Below are positions 1 through 8,109 of a DNA stretch of 64,000 nucleotides, in pieces. Below the pieces are notes generated by a model, which was not told where the DNA came from, ran no database searches, and saw nothing but the letters and a program-made list of their open reading frames with translations. The position numbers and the translations under genes are program-made. Position 1 is the first letter of the stretch. Each line of letters starts with the position of its first letter. The stretch is from Lachnoanaerobaculum sp. ICM7 (lineage in GTDB: Bacteria > Bacillota > Clostridia > Lachnospirales > Lachnospiraceae). The stretch spans positions 62,001 through 126,000 of the forward strand of contig NZ_ALJL01000021.1 of NCBI RefSeq assembly GCF_000287675.1. The letters run 5' to 3'.

Positions 1-1544
1 ATGACACTTGGTTTTTCTCCTCTCTTGATTGCCTTGTCAATCTCAATGGATAGGTCTATGCCATAATCATCATTGACTGTTTTCACTGCATACTTGATAT
101 GGTTGATACTTTCGTATTCTTCTTTGACTTTTTGAGATTGTATATTGAGTTTTAATATTTCACTTTCAAGGCTTTGGATTTCTTTTTTCCAGTCCTTTAT
201 CTTGATAGCCGATAAGCCTGTTATCTTTTCAAGGATTGCCCTTGCTCTTTTATATTTATCTATCTCATCTTTATGGGAATTGTAAAAGCTGTCTTTGAAT
301 AGGGATTTACTGTTCCATTCCTCAAAGACTTGTTTGTTATCCTTGATGATGTCCGCATAGGCAAAGCATTTATTTAAGTTTTCTATTCTTGTGGTTTTCG
401 CCTTAATATCTTGACTAATCTTTTTATTCTTGGATTGTAAGGTACTTATTTTCTCTTGCAATTCGGCTATGGTTTTAAGGTTATTGTCCTTTAGATATAT
501 CCTTGCTTTTGAAAATCTTCTTAGGTCTGCACCTATCTTTTTGTTACTTGCATAGGGGTTTAACTTTCTTGCTTTTTCTCCCTGTAAGTCATAATAAATA
601 CTGATGTACTCATAGAGATTAAAGAGTTCCGCTTTGTTCTCATATTCTTCTTTCTTCTCCTGTTTGTACTGCTCATATTTGTCAAATAAGACTTTGGTAA
701 AGTCATTCAACCAAGAGGTGATTTCTGCAATTCTTTCTCTCACTGCTTTCACAATAGAATTATGCTTTTTGATTTCTCGGTTGATATTTCCTTTCTCGGT
801 TTCCACTCCTTTTCGCTCTAAGGCACCGGCACTTGCTCCTAAATGAATGGTCGGAATTTCTTCTTTTCCTTGTCTTTTATAGGAGCGATGATCCACTCGT
901 TTTTGTTCTCCGGCTGTTTCTAAATATTGATTACAAAGTGTGGAAAAATGTTCTCTCCATTTCTCGGCATTTTCTTTGTTGTTCCAATCAGTGAGGTCGA
1001 TTTTCCTTGTTTTAGGTTTTCCGTTTTTACCTAAAATCTTTTTTCCCTGTTCATCAAGAAGATATTCTTTTTTGCTCTTTGCTCCCCAAGTGCTATCTTG
1101 ATTTAAGGGGCGAACAGTTGTCATTATATGAGCGTGAATATTTCCGTTTCCCTCATCATTTCCTTGATGAATGGCAAGGTCTGCAATCATTCCTTTGGAT
1201 ACAAAATTCTCCTGTATAAACTCCCTGATGAGGTCTTTGTTTTCTTCCAAACTCAACTCTTTGGGTAGGGCAATAATGAAGTTTCTTGCAAGCTGTGCAT
1301 TGATGGCTTTTTCATTTAACTCCACACTGTTCCACAAGATGGAACGGTCTAAAAATTCTTTCGGTGCATTTTCCGGCAAGAAGATTTCTTTATGCTCCAA
1401 GCCTTTTTTGTTGTGATAATCGTGGGTTACTCCGTCCCATTCATTCGTGAGTTTCTCACAAGAAATATAGGCAGCACTTGCGACTGCACTTTTTCCTTTA
1501 CCTCTTGAGATGATGGAAATATTAAAGTGAAAACTGTCTGCCAC
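1..1544 (-). CDS. mobL: MobA/MobL family relaxase (partial, runs off left edge)
   Basis: Relaxase that would nick oriT and pilot the DNA strand during mobilization of the nested element. The N-terminal half is the MobA/MobL nuclease domain: the start MADSFHFNIS, a conserved SAVASAAYIS stretch near residues 19-28, and the HUH metal-binding motif NIHAHIM with histidines at about 137 and 139, followed by TTVRP. From about residue 290 it is rich in Lys and Glu and looks coiled-coil. About 514 residues are visible and the C-terminus is missing. I chose the GTG at 1544 because AAAGGAG lies nine bases upstream; an in-frame TTG at 1553 is the alternative. Mobilization would still need a T4SS and coupling protein from a helper ICE. 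Confidence 0.9.
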   Translation of the reverse strand, partial: MADSFHFNISIISRGKGKSAVASAAYISCEKLTNEWDGVTHDYHNKKGLEHKEIFLPENAPKEFLDRSILWNSVELNEKAINAQLARNFIIALPKELSLEENKDLIREFIQENFVSKGMIADLAIHQGNDEGNGNIHAHIMTTVRPLNQDSTWGAKSKKEYLLDEQGKKILGKNGKPKTRKIDLTDWNNKENAEKWREHFSTLCNQYLETAGEQKRVDHRSYKRQGKEEIPTIHLGASAGALERKGVETEKGNINREIKKHNSIVKAVRERIAEITSWLNDFTKVLFDKYEQYKQEKKEEYENKAELFNLYEYISIYYDLQGEKARKLNPYASNKKIGADLRRFSKARIYLKDNNLKTIAELQEKISTLQSKNKKISQDIKAKTTRIENLNKCFAYADIIKDNKQVFEEWNSKSLFKDSFYNSHKDEIDKYKRARAILEKITGLSAIKIKDWKKEIQSLESEILKLNIQSQKVKEEYESINHIKYAVKTVNDDYGIDLSIEIDKAIKRGEKPSV

Positions 1545-1751
1545 TCTTATCAACTCCTTTCGCTTTTAGATTGTCTTTGTTCTTTTCTTTTGTTGTTTTA
1601 AGTGTCGGTCTTAGCGGTTTTCTTCTCGGATAGTCCATAAAGTGAATGACCGTTTTGAAACGGTACAATAGAAAAAGCCGACTATACTGCAACTGCTTTT
1701 GTTGTTTCAGTATGTCGGCTTGATAAGTAGTATCCGTTTCAAATTTTTAGG

Positions 1752-1790
1752 GTCAAGGGTGAGCGGTAGCGAATGCACTTTACCCTTGAC
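1752..1790. other. Candidate oriT of the mobilizable element
   Basis: A 9-bp perfect inverted repeat (GTCAAGGGT at 1752-1760, ACCCTTGAC at 1782-1790) encloses 21 bases just upstream of the relaxase gene. On the minus strand the loop side reads GGTAAAGTGCATTCGC, which resembles the nick region of IncQ/RSF1010-type oriT sequences (GGTAAGTGCG...), the substrates of MobA relaxases. The position between mobL and the DUF3847 gene fits an oriT. The assignment is inference from position, symmetry and similarity. Confidence 0.5.
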
Positions 1791-1878
1791 GATAAAAAAG
1801 GGAATGGGGGATATGCAATCATCTTTGCTACTCCTCTTTTGCTCCCTGCAAGGGTAAAGGCTCCGCAGGACGCAAGGA

Positions 1879-1934
1879 CACCCTTTAGGGTGTATAATTG
1901 CGCCCTTAGAAAATCTAAGGGAATTGCGATTATA
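1879..1934. repeat. Cluster of palindromes in the 1545-1951 intergenic region
   Basis: The roughly 400 bases between mobL and the DUF3847 gene hold no credible gene. Beside the candidate oriT there is a perfect palindrome ACACCCTTTAGGGTGT (1879-1894) and a hairpin CCCTTAGA/TCTAAGGG (1903-1910 and 1914-1921) nested in a TATAAT/ATTATA pair (1893-1898 and 1929-1934). Such dense symmetry is expected of a relaxosome or regulatory region; which protein binds is unknown. Confidence 0.5.
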
Positions 1935-1951
1935 TGATGTCCTTGCTTTTC

Positions 1952-2224
1952 TTATCTTTTTTGAAATATTCTTTGTAAGATAGCCTTTATTTCTTGATTA
2001 CTTTTCTTGCTTGCTCCCTCAATAAAACTTTCTAAGATTGCTCCTCGTTCTATCAATCTATGGTTTCGCTTTTTGCGTTCTTCAAGGCTCGCTTGCTTTC
2101 TGATTTTCTTTTCCTGATTTTTTAACTGCACCAACTTCTTTTCGTACTTTTCAAGCTCATTTTCTTTGAGTTCAATTTCCGATTTTACTTTTTGTAGTTC
2201 TGTCCTATTATCTTTCATATCCAT
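1952..2224 (-). CDS. DUF3847 family mobilization accessory protein
   Basis: A 90-residue, very charged protein with an N-terminal coiled coil (about 5-50, heptads of Leu, Glu and Lys) and a basic C-terminal part around RKKRNHRLIERGAILES. This arrangement matches the DUF3847 proteins commonly encoded just upstream of MobA/MobL relaxase genes, thought to play a MobC-like relaxosome role. It is transcribed toward mobL across the candidate oriT. A DNA-binding role is inferred from its charge and neighbours; no enzyme motif is present. Confidence 0.75.
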   Translation of the reverse strand: MDMKDNRTELQKVKSEIELKENELEKYEKKLVQLKNQEKKIRKQASLEERKKRNHRLIERGAILESFIEGASKKSNQEIKAILQRIFQKR

Positions 2225-2245
2225 TCCTCGCTTTCATCTTTATGA

Positions 2246-2280
2246 GAAAAGGTTAAGCACATTTCGCACTTAACCTTTTC
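2246..2280 (-). terminator. Hairpin after the sigma-like gene
   Basis: A perfect 12-bp stem (GAAAAGGTTAAG at 2246-2257, CTTAACCTTTTC at 2269-2280) lies directly after the stop of the sigma-like gene. The U-run on the minus-strand transcript is short (CTTTTC), so it may be a weak terminator or attenuator before the DUF3847 and relaxase genes. Confidence 0.5.
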
Positions 2281-2286
2281 GCTTTA

Positions 2287-2703
2287 TTAGATTTTACCCT
2301 CTAAGAGTTTTCTTAATTTCTCTAAAATCTTATTCCTCCTTTTCCCGATTGCCTGATAGCTTCTGTTTTTTCTTTCTCCAATAGACCGTAAACTCTCCTC
2401 TCTGAAAAATATGGCAGTAATGATGTCCCTTTCTTCTTCTGTAAGGGTAGCTAATGCCTTATTCAGTTCTTCAATTTGCATTTTTACTTCTACAATTTTT
2501 TCAATATCCATGCTTTCATCTGCGATGTTATCTATAAAATGACCATCATAATCGAATACAGAAAAGGGAAGTACGTTATACTTCCAATCTTTTCTTTGGA
2601 GATATTTTTCGTGTTCCGTTATTCTCCAGTAAGCTCTGTATATTTCCTCATTTACCTTAACCGCTTTTCCTTTGACATAAAGGAAATATTCTTTTTTATC
2701 CAT
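2287..2703 (-). CDS. Sigma-70-like regulatory protein of mobile element
   Basis: A 138-residue protein whose C-terminal half (about 80-138) resembles sigma-70 region 4: LATLTEEERDIITAIF followed by a helix-turn-helix with SLRSIGERKNRSYQAIGKR. The N-terminal half has no region 2 signature that I can recognise, so it may act as an alternative sigma factor or only as a DNA-binding regulator. Proteins of this type are common in Firmicute mobile elements next to relaxase genes. The ATG at 2703 is preceded by AAAGGAGGATTACACA. It sits between the unknown protein at 2883-3347 and the mobilization genes, and may control the latter; that role is inference. Confidence 0.7.
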   Translation of the reverse strand: MDKKEYFLYVKGKAVKVNEEIYRAYWRITEHEKYLQRKDWKYNVLPFSVFDYDGHFIDNIADESMDIEKIVEVKMQIEELNKALATLTEEERDIITAIFFREESLRSIGERKNRSYQAIGKRRNKILEKLRKLLEGKI

Positions 2704-2756
2704 TGTGTAATCCTCCTTTTTCTGCTCTCTGATTTTGGTTTTTGAGCATAAAAAAG

Positions 2757-2789
2757 GAGGACTTCTACACTTTGGCGTAAACAGTCCTC
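2757..2789 (-). terminator. Terminator after the 2883-3347 gene
   Basis: GAGGACT (2757-2763) and AGTCCTC (2783-2789) form a hairpin; on the minus strand the distal arm is followed by CTTTTTT. It would end transcription of the PadR/HEAT/unknown gene group before the sigma-like gene. Confidence 0.6.
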
Positions 2790-2882
2790 TCGTATCAAAA
2801 AAAGTTTTCTATTAAAATTAACCTGTTATTTTTTATCATTTCAAAATATCATTTTATTTCAACCTCCTTGTAGTTTTCTTAC

Positions 2883-3347
2883 TCAAAATTCTTCAATAAT
2901 TCCTCGATAGCCGTTCGCTTTCTCTATCAAGCTTCCCTTTACACCCATTGTAAAAGCAATATCACTGCTACGAATAGCTAAGAGTTTATCCCCGACTTTT
3001 ATTTCTAACATCTTCATCAAATCATTTGAAAGATATACCGTATTTTCTTTTAGTGAAAGCCAACCGTATTTTCTTCCTTTGTAAGCAATCAACTCTCCCT
3101 CGCTCAAACTTCTGTCTGCTAAACTTGGATTTTCTTCCAAAACATTTTTGAGTGTTGAATGGGAAAGTAAAGGTTCGGTCATTACACTAAACCCTCCTGT
3201 TTGCTTACTTCCTGAAACAATATAAATGTGATTTTCTTCTTTTAGCTTATATTCATCTACCGCCATTCTCGGAAAGATCAGTTCTCCATTTACTCTTATC
3301 CTCGACCAACCAAAAATATATTTTCCCCCCTTAGTCATCTGTGGCAT
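2883..3347 (-). CDS. Unknown protein with AbrB-like C-terminal segment
   Basis: A 154-residue protein of no family I can name. The segment LMKMLEIKVGDKLLAIR (about residues 110-126) resembles the swapped-hairpin motif of AbrB/SpoVT-type proteins, so nucleic acid binding is possible. An upstream extension of the frame to 3434 exists, but the ATG at 3347 has GGAGG nine bases ahead and overlaps the 3' end of the HEAT gene (stop at 3331), which suggests translational coupling. It belongs to a small group with the HEAT gene and PadR inside the nested element and is probably PadR-controlled. Function unknown. Confidence 0.6.
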   Translation of the reverse strand: MPQMTKGGKYIFGWSRIRVNGELIFPRMAVDEYKLKEENHIYIVSGSKQTGGFSVMTEPLLSHSTLKNVLEENPSLADRSLSEGELIAYKGRKYGWLSLKENTVYLSNDLMKMLEIKVGDKLLAIRSSDIAFTMGVKGSLIEKANGYRGIIEEF

Positions 3348-3981
3348 TCTTGAGTTCCTCCAATGCTTTTTTTGTAATTCGTATTGCACCGGCACTATGA
3401 ATACGAACAACAGGGTTTGTATCATTATCTGCAAACCATTGTAATTTTTCTAAATAAGGCTTTACACACTGCGGTTTTCTTTTTCCCATTACTCGAAACA
3501 TTTCCGGAGCTTCTATCCGCACTCTCACTCCTCTATCTTGTATCATTTCACAAAACAGATCCATTCTTTCGCAAAATAATTAAGGAGCGTTGGTTGCAAT
3601 ATTTTCACAAGCCCAAACAAAAGCAAGCCTAACATCATCTACTTGATCTTTTCTCATTTTCATTATTTTATCGAAATAAGGGATAATCAAGTTTTTATCT
3701 GCTCTGCCTATTCTTCCTAAAGCATTAACCGCACGCTCCCTAATTTTTGAATGCTCGTCATCTAAACAAAAGGCAATATCTATAATATATGTTTCTACTT
3801 GCTTCGGATAATTTAATCCCATTTCTCCAAGAAGCCACAAGATTTTTGCTTTTACAATAACAGAATGATTTTCATTGAGTTTATTTGCAACATCATCAAT
3901 CACTTCTCCCCAGTTTTCTTTGGTTTTTGTTATTTCTCTTAATTCCTTCAGGATTTCTTTATCCTCATTTTTATTTGCCAT
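3331..3981 (-). pseudogene. HEAT-repeat protein gene interrupted by one stop codon
   Basis: Two pieces in the same frame make one HEAT-like alpha-helical repeat protein of about 216 residues. The first piece (134 codons from MANKNEDKE) ends at a TAA (3580-3582) after ENIATNAP; reading continues in frame as LFCERMDLFCEM to the stop at 3331. Repeat helices include SKIRERAVNALGRIG and NPVVRIHSAGAIRI. No frameshift is needed, so a single substitution, probably GAA to TAA, explains the break. The downstream piece has an ATG at 3564 but no good ribosome site, so only the N-terminal 133 residues are likely made. It lies three bases after the PadR gene in the same transcript. Role unknown. Confidence 0.75.
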
Positions 3982-3984
3982 TTT

Positions 3985-4509
3985 TTATTCCTTTAAATAC
4001 AATTCTCTAAAGTTCTCAATCCACTTATTCAATGCTTCTGATAATAATACTTGTTGTTTTAGAATAGTCTTGCCCGTAAACGGAATATCCGTCCTCTCTT
4101 CCTTCAATTGTAATACCGCTTTTTGAAATTGACGGATCTGATACTCGATATTTTCTGTCAGTTCCTTTCGTTCAAGCGGAGATACCATTTCCAAATTGAT
4201 GATGACAGCATTAAAATCCAAAAATATATTTACCATTTGAGCAGAAATTTTCTTCATCAGCTCAAGAAAATATTTATTTCCTTTTTCTGTGATATGATAG
4301 ATGGACTTTTCAGGCATATTTCCCTCTTTTGACACATTGCCCTTTATATATCCTTTTTCCTCCAACTGAACAACTTTCTTATAAATGGATGGGGTACTCA
4401 CTTTAATCCATTTAGAAATATTTCGATACTCCACATTTTTTTGTAAATCATAAGCACTCTGTTCTTTTTCTTTAATCATTCCTAAAACAATCAAATCTAT
4501 TGCTGACAT
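3985..4509 (-). CDS. PadR family transcriptional regulator
   Basis: A 174-residue winged-helix regulator. Residues about 1-80 form the PadR domain: LIVLGMIKEKEQSAYDLQK, then the recognition part VSTPSIYKKVVQLEEKGYI and the wing ending YHITEKGNKYF. Residues about 90-174 are a helical dimerization region like that of longer PadR proteins. The ATG has GGAGAAA upstream. A perfect inverted repeat lies upstream of its start, so it probably represses its own transcript together with the HEAT and unknown genes behind it. The inducing ligand cannot be told from sequence. Confidence 0.88.
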   Translation of the reverse strand: MSAIDLIVLGMIKEKEQSAYDLQKNVEYRNISKWIKVSTPSIYKKVVQLEEKGYIKGNVSKEGNMPEKSIYHITEKGNKYFLELMKKISAQMVNIFLDFNAVIINLEMVSPLERKELTENIEYQIRQFQKAVLQLKEERTDIPFTGKTILKQQVLLSEALNKWIENFRELYLKE

Positions 4510-4530
4510 ATTTTCTCCTCCATAAAAAAC

Positions 4531-4562
4531 TACTATAAATTATATCACTATATTTTATAGTA
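4531..4562. promoter_or_regulatory. Likely PadR operator
   Basis: TACTATAAA (4531-4539) and TTTATAGTA (4554-4562) form a perfect 9-bp inverted repeat separated by 14 bases, placed 22 bases ahead of the PadR start and overlapping AT-rich promoter sequence. TACTATA/TATAGTA symmetry is typical of PadR autoregulatory sites. Binding is inferred. Confidence 0.65.
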
Positions 4563-4580
4563 TTCAATAAGAGGAAACAT

Positions 4581-6431
4581 CTATGCAGGATAATTTTTTT
4601 CTATCCTCTTATATTCATTTAGTGGTATTCCGCTTTTTTTCAGCGTTTTGAGTTTCTCCTGTTTGAGTTGCTCCCTTTTCTCTTTGTATCTGTCCTCATA
4701 TTCTTTTTGCTTGCCGTTTGCTTTACGCTTGAGGTAGTTTTGATGAAGCCTGTCTTTTCTTACTCGTTCTTTTTCTTCCTCCTCCCTTAATTTCTGCATT
4801 TCTTCTTCGGACAATTCTTCTTTTGGCGGTTCATAGTTCCCGATAAAGTTGAAGTAGATTTCGACTTTCTGATTGGCGGTTTGACTGCCTTTTCGATCTC
4901 GTTCGTGAATTAAGATTTTTTCTACAAACTCGTTAATGATGGTCGGTGTCAGTTCGTCAAAGTTATCATAGCGTTCAATCAACCGGATAAACTTCTTGGC
5001 TCTGTCGGTTTCTTTTTCGTATCGCTTGATGGCTTTTTCCAACCCATCGATTTCTTTGCTGAGTTCTCTTTGCTCTGTTTCATACTGATTATTTAAGATT
5101 TCATATCGGGTATTCGGTATCTTCTCCAGTATCATATCTTCATATATCCGACACATTAAGCGTTCCAGTTCCTGAAGTCTGTTTTTACTATCTGTGAGCC
5201 TTGTCTTTTTCTTTTCCATTTCCATTTTTTCGCTTTCTTCCATTTCGTTTTGAATGGAATGGAGAAAGGCTTCGTTATCTTCATCAAGGCTTTTCTTAAT
5301 GTCTTGTAGGGTGCTTTGAATGAGCTTTAAGACTACTTCTGCTTTTATCCTGTGAGCGGAGGGACAAAGTGTTCCACAAGGTACTTTTGTGTAGGCACTG
5401 CAAGTATAATAGGGGATATTCTTGTAGTTGCTCGTTCTGTGAACATACATTTTACTGCCACAATCGGCACAATACATCAGTCCTGTAAGGGGGTGGTATT
5501 CGCCCCAACCATCAGGATACCGTTTGACATTTCCTCGTATTCTCTGCACATTATCAAAGGTTTCTTGGTCTATGATTGGCTCGTGGGTGTTTTCAAAGAT
5601 GAACCAGTTATCTTCGGATACATATTTACTTTTCTTGTCTTTGAAATGCTTTCTGGTTTTGAAGTTGACTGTATGCCCTAAATACTCTTGCTTTTTTAAG
5701 ATACTTGCAATCGTGGAACTGCACCAACGATATGGATATTCAAACACTTTGCTTTGATGTAGTCCATATCCCAATTTCTGCTGATGATAGGCGGGTATAT
5801 CTATCTTGTCGGCTTCTAATATCCTTGCAATGGCATAGGGTCCTTTTCCATCCATTGTCAGATGGAATATTCTTCGGACAACTTCTGCCGCTTTTTCATC
5901 GATAATCCACTGATTTTTATCGTCCTTGTCTTTTATATAGCCATAGAGTGGACTGCTTCCTGTATGCTTTCCGCTTTCGCCTTTAGCTTTGAATGTGGAC
6001 TTGATTTTCCTTGAGGTATCTCTCGCATACCACTCGTTCATAATGTTTCGAAATGGAGTAAAATCATCGTCTTTGTAAAAGCTGTCTACATTGTCGTTTA
6101 TGGCAATGAGTCTTACTCCCTTTTGTCTTAATATCTCCATACATTGACCGACTTTGAGGTAATCTCTGCCAAGTCTTGACATATCCTTTACGATGATACA
6201 ACCGATATTTCCTTGATTGACTCCGTTCATCATTGCCATAAATCCCGGTCTGTCAAACTGTGTTCCGCTAATTCCGTCATCGGTAAAATGAATGATGTTG
6301 AATAGATTATTTTTGCTTGCATATTCTTCAAGAATTTTCTTTTGATTGACGATCGAATTGCTCTCGCCTTGTAGTTCATCATCTCGGCTTAACCTTTCAT
6401 ACAAAGCGGTTATTTTCTCATAACTTCTCAT
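4581..6431 (-). CDS. Large serine recombinase, TnpX type (DUF4368)
   Basis: Site-specific recombinase that would excise and insert the nested element. The N-terminal resolvase domain carries the nucleophile region ALYERLSRDDE (Ser near residue 12) and SRLGRDYLKVG. The recombinase domain follows (about 165-300), then a zinc ribbon with CADCGSK and CSAYTKVPCGTLC, a long coiled coil (about 400-500) and a Lys/Glu-rich tail. At 616 residues it fits the Tn4451 TnpX family. I chose the ATG at 6431 because AAAGGAGGTAATC precedes it; an in-frame ATG at 6491 lacks a site. It lies at the element edge and is transcribed away from the virD4 junction. Confidence 0.92.
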   Translation of the reverse strand: MRSYEKITALYERLSRDDELQGESNSIVNQKKILEEYASKNNLFNIIHFTDDGISGTQFDRPGFMAMMNGVNQGNIGCIIVKDMSRLGRDYLKVGQCMEILRQKGVRLIAINDNVDSFYKDDDFTPFRNIMNEWYARDTSRKIKSTFKAKGESGKHTGSSPLYGYIKDKDDKNQWIIDEKAAEVVRRIFHLTMDGKGPYAIARILEADKIDIPAYHQQKLGYGLHQSKVFEYPYRWCSSTIASILKKQEYLGHTVNFKTRKHFKDKKSKYVSEDNWFIFENTHEPIIDQETFDNVQRIRGNVKRYPDGWGEYHPLTGLMYCADCGSKMYVHRTSNYKNIPYYTCSAYTKVPCGTLCPSAHRIKAEVVLKLIQSTLQDIKKSLDEDNEAFLHSIQNEMEESEKMEMEKKKTRLTDSKNRLQELERLMCRIYEDMILEKIPNTRYEILNNQYETEQRELSKEIDGLEKAIKRYEKETDRAKKFIRLIERYDNFDELTPTIINEFVEKILIHERDRKGSQTANQKVEIYFNFIGNYEPPKEELSEEEMQKLREEEEKERVRKDRLHQNYLKRKANGKQKEYEDRYKEKREQLKQEKLKTLKKSGIPLNEYKRIEKNYPA

Positions 6432-6471
6432 GATTACCTCCTTTCGCTCAAATTCTTCAATAAAAAAAGAA

Positions 6472-7521
6472 TTAAGCAAAACATTTTTCACTCAAGTAGT
6501 GATGAAGTGTTCTTCTTAATTCTATTACTCCCGCAGCAAGCTTGTATTTACGGTATTGCTTTACCGCAAAGTGGTTTGGCTTTTCTTTTTCCAGTGCTTC
6601 AAATATATAGTCAACTGCATTTTTAAAGTTTTCATCTTCTTCTCTTACCTCACTGGCATCAATAAAGGCAAGCAATGTTTCGAAGTTTTGCTCTTCCTCT
6701 GGTGCTTCATAGTAAAGATATCCGATCAGTGCGGTGTAATAAAGTCGTTCTGCTTTACACCAAAAATCTTCAGTAGATTTTTCTCCTTCTCCCTTTGTGT
6801 TTGCCATAATCGTCTGTACAAGTTTTAGAATATCTTTCTCACTTCTTAGATATGCAAATGGATTGTAGTGCATGGATTTTTTGAAATTTATAGTATTTAG
6901 CACTTTAATATCATATCCGTTTTTCTCAAGCATCTTTCCACACTCTACAAGAACAGTACCCTTAGGATCTGTTACAACATAGGATGAGTGCATTTGCATA
7001 AGATTGGGCTTTAAAAAAAATCTGGTCTTTCCGCTTCCTGAGCCTCCCACCACAAGTATATTTTTATTCCTTGCATATTTAGGATTTTTAGGTCTACCAT
7101 TCATGGTAAGTCTTTCCGTATCAGTTAAAAGTATGTTGTTTTCAAACTTCTCATCTACATACGGCTCTATATCTTTTGAGTTCCCCCATCTTGCTGATCC
7201 ATACTCTTTACCTTGCCTAAACTTCTTGGCATTTTTTCCTTTGGTATAGACAATTACTTTGATTAGGGCTGCTACTATTATTCCCACCATTATATCTATT
7301 AAATGAATACTTGGAATAAAACTTATTTTGCCAATTTCTAAAATCGCCTTAAAAATCTTATACAAAATATCTCCACCTATATAACTTCTAACATGAGCTG
7401 ATAGGATGTTTCCCGGATAAAATAAAAAGAGATAAGGTAAGTTTTGAATTACAAACTTTTTCTTATCTCTTATATGAAATATATTTTTTATATCTTTCAG
7501 TATTGCTTCTAATATCTTCGT
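6472..7521 (-). pseudogene. VirD4/TraG coupling protein, truncated by inserted element
   Basis: The 5' part of the ICE type IV coupling protein, a membrane ATPase that links the relaxosome to the conjugation channel. Two N-terminal hydrophobic segments are followed by YTKGKNAKKFRQGKEYGSARWG and the Walker A motif GGSGSGKTRFF; the frame then ends after KLAAG with a foreign 18-residue tail at 6472. The Walker B half is absent. Family-like sequence reaches upstream to 7521 (ILEAILKDIKN...), where ACG sits seven bases after GGAGG in place of ATG; a TTG at 7365 is the only later ordinary start nearby. Excision of the inserted element would restore the gene, so it is interrupted rather than decayed. 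Confidence 0.85.
6529..6532. other. Predicted junction between ICE virD4 and nested element
   Basis: VirD4 family sequence runs to KYKLAAG (GCTGCGGGA on the minus strand) and then changes to a short unrelated tail. Tn4451-type serine recombinases cut at a GA or GG dinucleotide, and GGGA (plus-strand TCCC) lies exactly here. The position is inferred from where VirD4 similarity stops. Confidence 0.55.
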
Positions 7522-7535
7522 ATTTACCCCTCCTT

Positions 7536-8021
7536 CTACAAACTCTGTTCTTTAAGCTTTTCTTTGATTTTATCTTTCTTAGGTGCGTTTTTTACCTTTT
7601 CTTTGAATTGATTTAGTTTGACCATTACCGATTCTCTTTTCCTATTCTTTCCGGCAAATTTTTCTACTGCTTCCTTAAACGCCTGCTCCATAACCTTTTC
7701 ATCCTTTGCATGAAAGAAGATGATATTATTTCCTGTAGTAAGATCTTTTTTTATACTGAATTTTACTCCGTTTTTATTTAGCTCTCTTTTCAAGCCCTTA
7801 AAATCAAGGTCATTTAGTTCTAAGGTTTCAACCTTTCCTTTCTTCACCAACTCTTTTACGGTTGTCGGTTTCTTTTCTTCTATAAATTCCTTTAGACTTT
7901 TCCCTTTTTTGGCTGCCATGTTTAACATTTTTTTCATAAGATCTATTATCATTTTTGCTGATTTTATGTTTCCACTTTTTACTATAGCAATAACTTGTCT
8001 GTTTACTTCTTCATTGATCAA
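7536..8021 (-). CDS. PcfB family (DUF3801) conjugation protein
   Basis: A 161-residue protein with the DUF3801/PcfB layout: an N-terminal helical part (MINEEVNRQVIAIVKSGNIK), a central LELNDLDFKGLKRELNKNGV segment, then FFHAKDEKVMEQAFKEAVEKF, and a very basic C-terminal tail from about residue 125. PcfB of pCF10 works with the VirD4-type coupling protein at the membrane in substrate recruitment. Here too the gene lies directly upstream of virD4, 14 bases from its probable start, which supports the call. Confidence 0.85.
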   Translation of the reverse strand: MINEEVNRQVIAIVKSGNIKSAKMIIDLMKKMLNMAAKKGKSLKEFIEEKKPTTVKELVKKGKVETLELNDLDFKGLKRELNKNGVKFSIKKDLTTGNNIIFFHAKDEKVMEQAFKEAVEKFAGKNRKRESVMVKLNQFKEKVKNAPKKDKIKEKLKEQSL

Positions 8022-8109
8022 TATTTCACCTCCTTCATTTATTACAAGAAAAAAAGGTAGTTAGATGTTACTCTAATCACCTCTTTACAGGATTCTTTTA
8101 AGTTTCATT

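Larger units (their letters stand above)
1..6531. mobile_element. Mobilizable element (IME) nested inside the ICE virD4 gene
   Basis: A block with its own relaxase, candidate oriT, DUF3847 protein, sigma-like protein, PadR regulator and large serine recombinase lies inside the coupling-protein gene of the ICE. The VirD4 reading frame loses family similarity right after the residues KLAAG, near 6529-6532, and the recombinase begins about 100 bases further on, as is typical of TnpX-type elements. The other end lies left of the window. The boundary is inferred from loss of VirD4 similarity and should be read as within a few bases. Confidence 0.75.

Noticed and set aside
3331-3564. Separate 77-residue gene downstream of the HEAT gene stop
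   Set aside because: It is in frame with the upstream part and continues the same repeat fold, with no ribosome site at its ATG; treated as one broken gene.
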